64,000 nt of DNA from Erodium maritimum (taxonomy: Eukaryota > Streptophyta > Magnoliopsida > Geraniales > Geraniaceae): positions 130,603,203 to 130,667,202 of the forward strand of contig OY997588.1 of assembly GCA_963921825.1 (NCBI GenBank), in the 5' to 3' direction. Below the pieces are notes generated by a model, which did no database searches, was not told the origin of the DNA, and saw only the letters and a program-made list of their open reading frames with translations. A program made the translations under genes and the position numbers. Of this stretch, positions 11,217-21,709 are shown one piece after another. Every line of letters begins with the position of its first letter. Position 1 is the stretch's first letter.

Positions 11217-12739
11217 CGTGAAAATAGGGTGAACCCTAATTTCATCTCAGCAGCGCCGTTCCTTTCCCTTTCCTCTCTCCCGGCTCTCCCCTTCTCTCTC
11301 CTCTCCTCACCATCCTTCACGCCATCGATCGCCACCACCTCTCTCTTCGCGCAGCCCTCCCCCGAGCACCCACCTCCCTCTCTCGATCTCGAGCTTCTTA
11401 CGACCGCCGCCGTTCCCGACCTCCGGCCCTCCTTCTCCCTCGTTTTCTCCATCAGCCGAGCCCGTCCACTCAGACCCTCGCCAGCGTCACGTTCCCTTAG
11501 CCGAGCTCTCGGCCGCCCTCCCTCACCTCCTTCCTCTCCGTCCTGACCTTGCCGATCGCCGACCATGGTCACACCCTCTCCACCTCACACTCTCGGTCCC
11601 CGTCCCGAGCCCTAAACCGCCGTCGTCGTCCTCTGTTTCCCTACGGTGAGATTCTCACCCTTGGGGTTCGGTCGCCGGCGATGTTTTCGCCGGTGGTCGG
11701 AGTTTTTCCCGGACCTCTCTCCTTTTCCTTGGTTTTGTCCGTACGTTCTAGATTTGGTTTTGGTGAAACAAAAACGTTTTCTCTTGGATCTGAGCTTGTT
11801 GAACTGAAATATTGTTGGATCTGGATCGTTGACTGAGACAGAGGAGTAAAGAAATAAAACTAATCGTTTTTAAAACTAAATCTGACCTAATTTTGAAAAG
11901 GTGTAAAAAGGGGTTGGTTTCTGTTGGAATTAAGACGTTATTTTTGGGACTATGGAATGGTTTTGATACTTGGACGTTAAATCGGACTAGAACGGGACAA
12001 AAGCGGAACAGGAATCGGTCACCTTGGGATTCGTGCCACGAAACCCGTACTCGAACCTGACTCGTCGTTTAATCCTGCTTTTGGCCCGCTCGAGTTAAAG
12101 ATCAACTTGTTGTTATTTAGACTGTATCGGTTCTGAGTGTAAGTCTTACATGTTAAAATCAGACTCGGACTTCGCCCGAGAGCTTGGATTTCGCCCGAGA
12201 AGACGAAGACCACTCCGGAACCCGTGTGAAGAACGGAGGAAAGACTGATCAACTTTCAGCAGAGTATTTAGAGGAAGACCACAAGGTAGGGAAAGTCCTA
12301 ACTACTCGAGTATTTCATTACTAGTATGCATGTTAGGATAATAAAATCGGAAAGGTCCTAGAATGGCTTGTTAGGATCACACGCTTGTTTGCCTAGTTCA
12401 GGATAAACTAAGAGTCTAATGAAACTAGTTAGCTTGTATGATTGAATGCTTAATTGATTGTTTGGATGATTGAATGTGGATTAATTGACTGATTAATCGG
12501 GTGATCGATGTACCGATGGTTCGTGATAGGTAAGTATGACGGTAAGGGTAATTGTGGGTGTGAATCCCATGTGGTGTGTATTGATGAACGTGTGTACTTC
12601 TAAGATTGAGGATTAAGTGAATGTCTTTGTGTGTTCTGGCGAAAGTGTGATTCGATAAGTGTGGATTGGTGATAATTTATGGTGTGTTTCCCTTATTTAT
12701 GTTCTTGAAATGTTTGGTTGTTCGGTTCGGTACCACACC

Positions 12740-12751
12740 GGGGGGGGGGGG
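12740..12751 (+). repeat. Poly-G tract (12 G) in 5' LTR
   Basis: It lies in the context CACACC-G(n)-TAATCCGG. The same context has a much shorter run in solo LTR 1 and 30 G at 19797 in the 3' LTR. Confidence 0.9.
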
Positions 12752-12773
12752 TAATCCGGTGGTGTTGTGGTGG

Positions 12774-12887
12774 TTGGAGTTTGACAGATTCTTCGTGATA
12801 ATGGTTGAGTGTTGGAGTTTGACAGATTCTTCGTGATAATGGTTGAGTGTTGGAGTTTGACAGATTCTTCGTGATAATGATTGAGTA
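12774..12887 (+). repeat. 38-bp tandem repeat, three units
   Basis: Units start at 12774, 12812 and 12850 with TTGGAGTTTGACAGATTCTT. They are nearly identical and present only once at the matching place in the 3' LTR. Confidence 0.92.
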
Positions 12888-14440
12888 TTGGAGCCTGAGG
12901 GCATTGATTATTGGAGCCTGAGGGCATTGGTTATTGGAGATGGACTTTATGGGACAGTTGAATGGGTTACTCTGTGAGAAATGGTTACTGTGGTTTCACC
13001 CAAGTGTATGCGTCCTACGGGAGCACTACCTTGGTTCCATATGACTTATGGTCCCTTGGAGGCATTTCCGAGAATCCCGACGATGAGCGTCCCTATGGGA
13101 TGGTTTCCGGTGCCCCAATGTATGTGCCTCCTCTGGACCGAGGGAAAATCTAATATGATATGGGTACTCTGGTGGATCGGAATATGGGAACCGAGGTGAT
13201 CCCAGAATATATCCATGGATCGAAGGCTTGAGAAAGCGAGTGGTTGGCGTGATATTAATTGCTCCCATTTTAATAAGTTACGATTCGTTATAGTATTTCC
13301 ATGGAATCTTTTAAGTTACTGTTATCTTTGGGAAAAGTGATACTATTTTATTACACTGATTCCGTAACATTTCGTTGATTAATAGTATTTACTTGTTCAC
13401 AGTTGTGATGGTTTTCTATTTTATTATAATGTTCTCTATTTATTCTCTGGGAAGTTATCGTTATCCTTGTGAATGCACTGTTGTTGTCGTTGCTTTTTAT
13501 TCGTTTATTATGTCTTTTGGTTTAAGGGTTTTAAGCACTTTTGTGACATCGAACTAAAGCGGTTTTATTATTAAACTTGGAGGCTAAAGTTGTTTACGAT
13601 TTTCCCTACTGAGCGTAAGTTCACCCCTATTTGTTTATTTATTGTGTGTAGAGATGTACTTGAGATCTGGGGAATTCGAGACTCGGGAGCTTCCGGATGT
13701 CTTGAGGGTTCTATTAGAGATGGGTTGGTCCACATTGTTGAACTTTATTTACTTTATGTTCCTTGTCAAGTTTTGACACGATATTTGAAAATCTGGATTA
13801 AATTATTGAGAAATATTTTGGACTCGCTTTCAGCTTTAAAAGAGTTTATTACAGTTTTACTACTTTTATCTCAATTGTTTCAGGTCACGTCTCGAGTCCG
13901 GCCAAAACCGGATTTGGGGCGTAACAGAAGTGCAGTTGGTCTTTTTTTTATCTTTGTGGAACGCGAGTGAACATCCTTGTGTTTTGATCGAACCGGTTGT
14001 TCTAAGCGAGACTTCGTACAAGCGATCCAAGTGGGATCCCTTTAAGACGCATGAGAACGTCCCTTTATGATAATTCAAATCACTTGAGTTAAAGTGAGTT
14101 TTGAGTACTTACGTTATAAACGCAACGAGTACACGAGATGTCCCGTGTTTACAGTCTGAGAGGGACCAGGAGTCACCCCGCTGAGGGGCAGAGCCAGACA
14201 CCAGCCGTTGGTCTGGCAAGAACAGCGAACGCCAGGGTACGACCTCCACAGGGCACCAGAGTTTTGAAGTAGACCGGTAGGGTCACCATCGAGCGTTCTT
14301 CCAGTCACAGAGTCGACTCATGCGACCCCTATGGATGAGGTGGTTCGCGCAGTACCAGCAGCGCTCGGCAGGAGGCTGTAGTACCGGCACCAGAGTCTGT
14401 GCCTACGGTCGACGCCGTCACTATCGAGAGGCCAAGCTAG

Positions 14441-15340
14441 ATGCACAGCCAGGCTCTCAGGGATTTTTGTAGATTGAGTACGCCAATCAATCCCGGGGGT
14501 TCAGACCCCGAGGCAGTTGTATTATGGTTGGAGCGGATTACCCGCAACTTTGTTACTTCGAGAGTTTTCGGTTGGTCATCTGAGAATATTTTCGCGATCG
14601 TTCAGCTTGAGAGAGAAGCATGATACTAGTGGCAGCATGCGCAGATCAGGGTTGGAGTTGACTTTTAGCTGTTCAATAGATTGTTTCTGGAGCAGTATCT
14701 TTCCCTCGATCTGTTCGAGAGGACCAACACCAACGATTGTTTGATATGAAAAAGAGAGGGATGACCGTCTCTAAGTATGAGGCGAGGTTCACATTCCTAT
14801 ACCGCTTCGCGTCGAGAGGGTGCAAACCGAGGAGAGCCGCCACAGGCGTTCGAGAGAGGACTTACCCCGTCTGTTGTGGATCAAGTTATTACCTTCAGAA
14901 CGAAGATTTTCTGTACTAGTGGGTCAGACGCTAGCCGTTAAGAAGCATCTTCAGGAGACCGCCAGAGTGCGGAAGAACATGCTGAGGACGAATGGCTTCC
15001 TAAGGCCGTCAAAGAGTCACAATACTATGCGGCAGAGAACCTCAGGACTGTTCAACCACGGACCCAGTCCGATGGGACACGACGGGTTGGGGCAACAGCG
15101 TCGGTTGGATCTGCCCCGGTGGCACAATTTTGTCCTTCGTGCAAACAGTTTGGACATCTGGGCCGGAACTGCCGATGGAACGCTGTATTCACCAACCGTC
15201 CTGCAGGTCGGCCTACGAGAGCCGATAGGAGGACATGCTATCACAGTAGCAGATTCTTCCATCACCACCGAGAGGAGGACGTTTGTTTCAGCAGGGCCGA
15301 GCATACGCGATTGCCGGGCTCCGAGCTGAGGGACTTTTTT
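14441..15340 (+). pseudogene. gypsy gag remnant
   Basis: Fragments in different frames resemble the plant gypsy capsid protein. A PINPGGSDPEAVVLWLERI-like start of the retrotransposon gag domain (about 14470-14560) is followed by a MTVSKYEARFTFLYRFA motif (about 14760-14810). A zinc knuckle CPSCKQFGHLGRNC lies at 15131-15172 and has the correct CX2CX4HX4C spacing. Gag packages the RNA into virus-like particles. Several frameshifts and stops separate the parts, so no functional product is possible. Confidence 0.7.
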
Positions 15341-17569
15341 TCGTGGTTATTTTCTGATAGAACGAAATTAAAACTGGTAAACTCTACCCGTATCTTAACA
15401 CACCGACTAGAGGTGTGGTAGTACCGACTAGTGTCAGTTTACGTTTAAAAGAGGAGTAACAGACCTTCTCGTACTGAAAGTTATTTTCCCTCGTCGAGAG
15501 TACTGATCGAGTTTTAACAACCGATGGGTGAAACAGCAGACGTTCATCAAATGTCATCAGTAGCGAATGCTGAGCAGTGAAAGGCTGCAGCCTTGACCAG
15601 TAAACGGTCTGACCGGTCACCAGAGATGACCGAGCAACGATAAGATCAGAGTAGCGCAGCGGAAGCGTGGTGGGCCCATAATCCACAGGAGTAGTAATCT
15701 CCAGCTTCCTCTACCTCCGCTAGAAGGTTTAGGTCATAAGATTCGAACCTTCAAGGCGATTTTGTTTCAAAATCCCGTTTAACGAGCGAAAAGTTGCACC
15801 AGTGGGTGCCGTACTTAAGAGATTGGATTAGAATGTGCTCCCTACGTTCGTCCCGGAGGGACTAAACGGTTTTCCGCCAGTTCACGCGGAACAGGCGAAT
15901 AACATCGAGAGTTGTTCAGACGACTTTCCCAGCGGAGAAGTGTACGGAAAACGAGAACCGGGTACCAAGGTGTACCTTTGCCAGAAAGAGAAGAACGAAC
16001 GCCAAACGTCCCGCGAGGACTATGCATAACCATAAGGTTACGCCATAGAAGTGAAAGCACCTCAAATTGAAACCCGGCAACAGATAGCCGAGGGCGACTA
16101 CCACAAGCTTCCAGGCCAGTAACAAGATGGCACTGAACGAAGCGTTGTGTTGTAGGTCGGATTTTGTGCCATGTATGGGAACAAGGAAGGTTAAGGGTTA
16201 GTCGTTGTTGGTTTTGAGTTGTTCGAGGAACGATGGAAGGAACCGCGCTAGTTTCTGAACTGTTCAAACTATCGAGATCACAGTGCATGATGATTACTCC
16301 TTAGGGGTGACTTGGGTGGACTTGACTATAAGTTGTTTTGATCGACAGCTCGTGAACGAGTGTCAATGGTATGGGGATTACCACCGATCGGGATAAACTT
16401 TATTGATAAATCGTGGATTGTGCTTCGCTGTCGAGTGTATTTATTTTGGTGTCTTGAAGGACACCTACTTTCGGCTAGAGTGCCAGTACGAGGTTCCACC
16501 GTTCTTGTTGTTGTGCGTCGTTGGTCCGACAAGATGTTGGTAGAGTTCGTTGTTGTGCGGAACCGTGCACCGGGTTTGAGAACCGTAGTCTCGCAGATGC
16601 AATGATTCATACGAAGCGACTTGTAAGATGGTTTTGTCAGAAATGTGAACTGGTATCGACGGTAAGAGAATTATAGCAAGTTGGTTAACTTTCGTGACCG
16701 ACCGTAGTTGAGAATGATTATTTTCTCCTTATTTTAGGATCGTGATACTTGTTGAGTGGTTGAATCTCTATCAGGTTGAGAATCTTGAACGGTTTTACCA
16801 GGTGTGACCTGTCGTTGGAATTGGGCAAGTATGCCGCACTTCGGATAACGTGAGCTTTTAATGGTAGCACGTTTTGAGGCGTGCCGACTTCCGACTAGAG
16901 GTTGGTGCTTCGTTTTATTCACTTTTTTGAGGTACGCCTACCTTTCCACGAGATATGATGAGACGAACGATTGTTCCAGATCCTACAGTATTAGTGAGGT
17001 CTTTTGTTATGTTGGTTGGAATGCGTATTAATTCCTTGTAATTTGTTTTGTGGTCGGCCTTGACTTGTTAGTATTTGAGTTCTGTTGGGATTAATCCCGT
17101 GGCGATCACTAAGGGGAAATTGGTTGAGTTACGTTTGGGTGTGTTTTCCGACTTTGTTGACTTGTAGAGAGTTCCAGCAGGATACCTTTGACGACGGAAT
17201 TTCCGGTGTGAGGTATCGAAATCTTCACCTTAGTTTTCTTAAGCGTTTGGTTGTCTCTTGACTTGTGTTGTTACTCGGTATTCTAGAGTTGGTGAACCAT
17301 TGCGCGCGTTTTCGTGAAGTTGAGTAAGACGGTTTTGTACCACTAAGGGTGACGTTGGAGTAACTAGCGTGATCTAGTGAATCACGAGTAAGTGAAGCTC
17401 GCGTAAGGTCTGGATCGAATAAAAGGCACACGAATTCGACGGAGGACTTACATTAATAACAACATAGACTTCTTGAACTATTCGGTTAGTGTTCACGCTT
17501 TCCTGAGGGCGAGCCCAAAGACGGGACTACTGTAGTTCAACCGCGTCGGGGGCAATCTAGCCTCGCGTT
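15341..17569 (+). other. gypsy interior without recognisable pol
   Basis: Only short frames are present, many stops, and no RT, RNase H or integrase motif I can defend. A weak hint is LPTFVPEGLNGFPPVHAE near 15840, which vaguely resembles the segment preceding the RT domain in gypsy polyproteins. The region otherwise looks like decayed or replaced sequence. It includes the tRNA-iMet-like fragment at 15645-15690. Confidence 0.5.
15645..15690 (+). ncRNA. tRNA-iMet-like 5' fragment inside the gypsy element
   Basis: About 45 bp match the 5' part of the plant initiator tRNA-Met gene as I know it: acceptor 5' strand, D arm with box A (AGCGCAGCGGAAGCG) and anticodon stem-loop GTGGGCCCATAA with CAT anticodon. 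I count two differences, one in the D-arm start and one in the anticodon stem. The T arm and 3' acceptor strand do not follow directly. A B-box-like GATTCGAACCT lies at 15740-15750. It cannot fold into a full tRNA, so I call it a fragment. The match is from memory, not from a search. Confidence 0.6.
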
Positions 17570-17880
17570 TTATCGAATCTTTAAGAGGTTGGACAAGCTG
17601 GAGTTGTGGCTTATAGCCTTGCACGACAACAACGGTCCAGTTCCGGACCCTTTCCACGTTGTCGAGCGGACATACATCGATTTAGCGGAAGATGTCCCTC
17701 ATGAAGAACAACCAGTTAGAACGTTGGATGCATGGGAGAAGGTCCTACAGGATTAGACTATCCCACTAGTGCGAGTGCAAAAGAAGCACCAAAGAGCTGA
17801 ATCGACTGGGGAACGCAAGGATGAAGTATGCGCGAAGTTTTCCCACCTGTTCGACCCTTAAGTTTTTTTCGGTTTAAATT
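17570..17880 (+). pseudogene. C-terminal remnant of gypsy pol (integrase C-terminal tail)
   Basis: The frame contains PVPDPFHVV, EEQPVRTLDAW and TIPLVRVQ, then FSHLFDP. This corresponds to the conserved integrase C-terminal end of Tekay/Del-type plant elements, which have VPDPSHVI-, IPLVKVQW- and PHLF-like segments. At least one stop interrupts it. It is followed by the usual FEDEI-encoding sequence overlapping the polypurine tract. Confidence 0.6.
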
Positions 17881-17898
17881 TCGAGGACGAAATTCTTT

Positions 17899-17911
17899 TA
17901 AGGGGGGTAGA
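17899..17911 (+). promoter_or_regulatory. Polypurine tract of the gypsy element
   Basis: TAAGGGGGGTAGA stands directly before the 3' LTR start TGTAAAACCCC at 17913. In this position it primes plus-strand DNA synthesis. No matching primer binding site for tRNA-iMet is visible after the 5' LTR end at 13926. Confidence 0.8.
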
Positions 17912-17912
17912 C

Positions 17913-19792
17913 TGTAAAACCCCGCTCTTTCAAAAAGGGTTTTATTCGAAAATTGAAACGTTGGGGTATAGTTTTGCAACGAGTGGAAGTTGAGAGGGAA
18001 AAATAAAAAAAAAGGACAGTTTTGGGCCGAGCTTGGGATTGGGCCAACTCGGGCTCACTGACTGAACAGTGGCCCATCTGTTTGAGCCCAACCCTAGTGG
18101 ACTCAGGGTCCAACCCTACCGAAGAAGGCAAAACCCTAGCGAAGGGTACTATTCACCTCCGCCCCCCAGACGCTCTCTCTCGTCTCTCCTTCTTCTCTCG
18201 CGAACCGGAGCAGGTCCGGCGACGACGTCTCGCCCTCCGGCCCCTCTCTCCTCCCTTTTTGTCAAGCTCGCCGTCACCTTCGTCCCTCGTTTCAAACCCT
18301 CACCAAAATCATCCCCTTCCCTCTTCTCCTTTCTCGCTTTGTCCTCAGAAGCTTCGAGGTCTCGCCGGAGAACAACCGAGGTCTTCGAGCTCGTTTCATC
18401 ACGGCTCGTGCTTCTCCCGACCTCTCTCCTTCTTCCCCAGCCTCGCCCCTTTCAGTTTCTGGCGTTCCCGAGCTCGATTCGAGCGACTTTGGGTCGGAAT
18501 CATCACCGACGGCTCGCGAACCCTAGATTTGAAATGGGTTTGACTCCTGATGTCGTGCCTGCCTCCGTTTCCCTCGTCCAGCCACGACATGAGCTCCGTC
18601 GTCCTTTTCTGAGCATCGTCGGCGCGACACGAAGGGTCACGAGCATCGTCGCTGCCGTAGACGGTGGCCGGAACACGCGAGTGGCGTCAGAACCCCCACC
18701 AGCTCAGGCGCGAGTCAGATGGACCTTGGGCCGGGAGTGAGTGGGCCGGACTTCACTAGGCCGGGACGACAGGACACGGGCTGGATCCAAAAAGGCTTTG
18801 GGCCAGATGCTGGGTCGGACGTGGGTCAGGCCCAAGTCCTAGGAATGGGTTCTGACTCGGGCCCGGACCGGTTCGGGTCAGGTCTGGTTCGCGGATCCGG
18901 GTCGGATCCGGGTCAACCCGGTTTCAAAGAAAATATTTTATAATCAGATTTAACTAATTGATTTAATTAATTCAAGGTGATAATTTAAAGGAATTTTTTG
19001 GATAAATCAGTGGACCTTTGGACATTTACTGGTTTTAATTTGGACGTTTTATTTGTCAAACCTAGACGGGACTTCGCCCGAGATCAAGGGCTTGGAACCG
19101 AGCTAGAAGGACGAAGACCACTCCGGGACCCGTGTGAAGAACGGAGGAAAGGCCACTCGAGTTTTCATCAGAGTATTATTAGAGGAAGACCACGAGGTAG
19201 GGAAAGTCTTAACTTCTTATTTAAACGCTTAGTATGCATGTTAGGATAATAAAATCGGAAAGGTCTTAGAATTGCCTTTAGGATGCGAATAACTAGAATA
19301 ATCGTCTTTCAATTACTAATAAATGGATGTGTCTAGAATGCATGCTTAGGATGAGGATAACTAGTGTAACTCGCTTTCAATACTTGGGAATTGATTTACT
19401 GGTAGAGGCGCCGTGATGAGCCCTCGGATTAGTTGTTGTGCTAGGTTCACATGCTTGGTTGCTAGTTATTAGGATAATAAAGAGGCTAATGAAACTAGTT
19501 TAATTTTATGTTTGATGGATTGAATGTTTACTTGCTTGGTTGAGTGATTACGTATTGAATTACTGGTTTTATTGAACGGATAATCGAGTATGACTGATTG
19601 TACCAAGGGGTACAATCAGGTGATCGATGTACCGATGGTTCGTGACAGGTAAGTATACGGTAAGTGTGGAGTGTTATTGGATGTCTTTGCTGTGATGAAA
19701 GTGTAATTCGATAAGTGTTCATTGATGGATGAATTATAGTGTGTTTTCCTTATTCTTATTCTTGAAATGTTTGGTTGTTCGGTTCGGTACTA

Positions 19793-19827
<35 letters not shown>

Positions 19828-20891
19828 AATTCGGTGCCGTTGTGGTGGTTGGAGTTTGACAGATATTGTGAGATATTGGTTGAGTATTGGAGCCTGAGGG
19901 CATTGGTTATTGGACCCTACGGGGCAGTTGGATGGTTTATTTAGTGAGAGATGGTTACTGTGGTTACACCTAAGTGTATGCGTCCTACGGGAGCACTACC
20001 TTGGTTCCCTATGACATATGGTCCTTTGGAGGTATTTCCGAGAATTCCGATGATAAGCGCCCATTTGGGATTGTTTCCGGTGCCCCGACACATGTGCCTC
20101 CTCTGGACCGAGGGAAAATCTAATATGATATGGGTACTCTGGTGGATCGGAATGTGGGAACCGATGTGATCTCAGAATCTACCCATGGATCGGAGGCTTG
20201 AGAAAGCGAGTGGTTGGTGTGATATGAATTACTCCCATTTTAATGAGTTATGTTTCGTTATAGTATTTTCATGGAATCTTTTAAGTTACTGTTATCATTG
20301 AAAAAGCGATACTATTCCATTACATTGATTCCATAGCTTTTCATTGATTAATAGTGTTTACTCGTTTCCAGTTGTGATGGTTTTCTACTTATTTGTAATG
20401 TTCTCTATTTGTTCTCTGGGAAGTTATCGTTATCCTTGAGAATGCGCTATTGTTCTTGTTTCTTTTTATTTGTTTATTATATCTTTTGGTCTAAGGGTTT
20501 TAAGCACTTGGGACATCGAACTAAAGCAGTTTTATTATTAAACTTGTAGGCTATAGTTGTTTACGATTTTCCCTACTGAGCGTAAGCTCACCCCTATTTG
20601 TTTATTTGTTGTGTGTACAGGTGTATTTAAGATCTGGGGAATTCGAGGCTCGGGAGCTTCTGGATGTTTTGAGGGTTGTATTAGAGATGTGTTGGTCCAT
20701 ATTGTAAAACTTTATTTACCTTATGTTACTTGTCAAGTCTTGACACTATATTTGAATTTTGGATTGAATTATTGAGAAATACTTTGGACTCGTTTTCAGC
20801 TTCAAAAGAATTTATTACAGTTTTACTACTTTATTTTGATTGTTTCAGGTCACGTCTCGAGTCCGGCCAAAACCGGATTTGGGGCGTGACA
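17913..20891 (+). repeat. 3' LTR of the gypsy element
   Basis: Begins TGTAAAACCCC, ends GGGGCGTGACA. It carries a GC-rich GGATCCGGGTC-type array near 18740-18920 and a 30-G tract. Long open frames in 18022-18740 (up to 223 codons) lie in the CT-rich leader and show no domain. Its first kilobase aligns poorly with the 5' LTR. Confidence 0.8.
19797..19826 (+). repeat. Poly-G tract (30 G) in 3' LTR
   Basis: Same context as 12740-12751 but expanded to 30 G residues. Confidence 0.9.
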
Positions 20892-21226
20892 TAAGGGCTT
20901 TTATATTTATGCGCTTCATGGTTGAAAATCCGGGTTTAAACCTTTTACTTTTACTTGTGTTGTGCTTCAGGATTGTAAAATCTGGTTATACAGACCTTCA
21001 TTGTCTTGTTTGCTCTCTTGTTGGGTATCGAGGTTCTTTGCATAGAAATGCTCTTTCATATATCCGATTGCTCCTCCTACTGGGATTGTCATGAGAATGA
21101 GTTATCATGTTAATGCTCGAGTTTGTTTGTTGGTATCATAGTTTGTAGCTAGACCATCATCATGCATTCTTTTTCTCTCTCTAAAAAAGTTTAATTTAAA
21201 TTTACATTTGCTGATAAAAAAGTCGT
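20892..21226 (+). mobile_element. LINE A, 3' UTR fragment
   Basis: T-rich sequence ending TTTGCTGATAAAAAA. It is homologous to the 3' UTR of LINE B (27823-28157 plus 35213-35240), sharing TTTATGCGCTT, GGTTG.AAAATC and TTAATTTAAATTT. No coding sequence remains; the gypsy element abuts its left end. Confidence 0.5.
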
Positions 21227-21709
21227 GGTCGGTATAAAACACAATTTGTCTCATATTTTATCAATGTTGGTACATTAATTCATAAATTATTTTTTCTCGA
21301 AATTCAGAGCTAAACCCTAAACCTAGTTGTTATGTTTGCGCCTACGGTTCCCCTCCTTTCTGCCACCGACAAGACCATTGTTGTTGCACCTGCCGGCATG
21401 ACCTTGACCTCAACCATGCGACCTATCCGTGTTACTACAACCATGGAGGCTTTTCCTCCTCCGCGGCCTTCCTTTGAGGTAGTTTCACCCTCGGCTTCAA
21501 ATCCATGTCGAAGGGGGAAACCCAAATCAACTATCCCATAAGCAACGGTGATGACTTGAGATCCTCCCTTGTCGATCAGTACTCCTCCACCGGCTACATC
21601 TATGGCCATAATCTCGTTCTCCTTTGGAACTTCATCACCAACGCCAGGCCCAAAACCGCGTCGAGAACGCCAGAAAAAATCTAGGGCGGTGACTTCGTCC
21701 CACGAATAG

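Larger units (their letters stand above)
10956..13926 (+). repeat. 5' LTR of the gypsy element
   Basis: Begins TGTAAAGACC, ends GGGGCGTAACA. It contains a TATA-like promoter, a CT-rich leader, a 38-bp triple repeat at 12774-12887, a 12-G run at 12740-12751 and the CCCTACTGAGCGTAAG block near 13604. Homology to the 3' LTR is clear from about 12160 to the end and weak before that. Confidence 0.8.
10956..20891 (+). mobile_element. gypsy (Tekay/Del-like) LTR retrotransposon, defective
   Basis: Two LTRs of about 2.97 kb (10956-13926 and 17913-20891) enclose a 3,986-bp interior. The interior holds a broken gag with a CCHC knuckle, the C-terminal end of a pol-type frame and a polypurine tract. Order and the GAGGACGAAATTC stretch before the polypurine tract fit chromovirus-type plant gypsy elements. 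Reverse transcriptase, RNase H and integrase cores are not recognisable, so it cannot be autonomous. Flanking 5-mers CAAGT and TAAGG do not match, and the LTR 5' portions are strikingly divergent. This suggests inter-element recombination or great age. Confidence 0.75.

Noticed and set aside
11051..11836. Open frames of 95-173 codons near the gypsy 5' LTR leader
   Set aside because: CT-rich transcribed leader of an LTR; no domain and no counterpart in the 3' LTR.
18022..18740. Open frames of 173 and 223 codons that look like a gene start
   Set aside because: Inside the 3' LTR leader region; Ser/Pro/Arg-rich low-complexity translation without domains.
21131..21142. TGGTATCATAG, similar to a tRNA-iMet primer binding site
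   Set aside because: It lies 240 bp beyond the 3' LTR in LINE-derived sequence and not next to any LTR end.
21310..21609. 99-codon minus-strand frame, Gly/Val-rich
   Set aside because: Antisense to the LINE B leader, no domain; probably a shadow.
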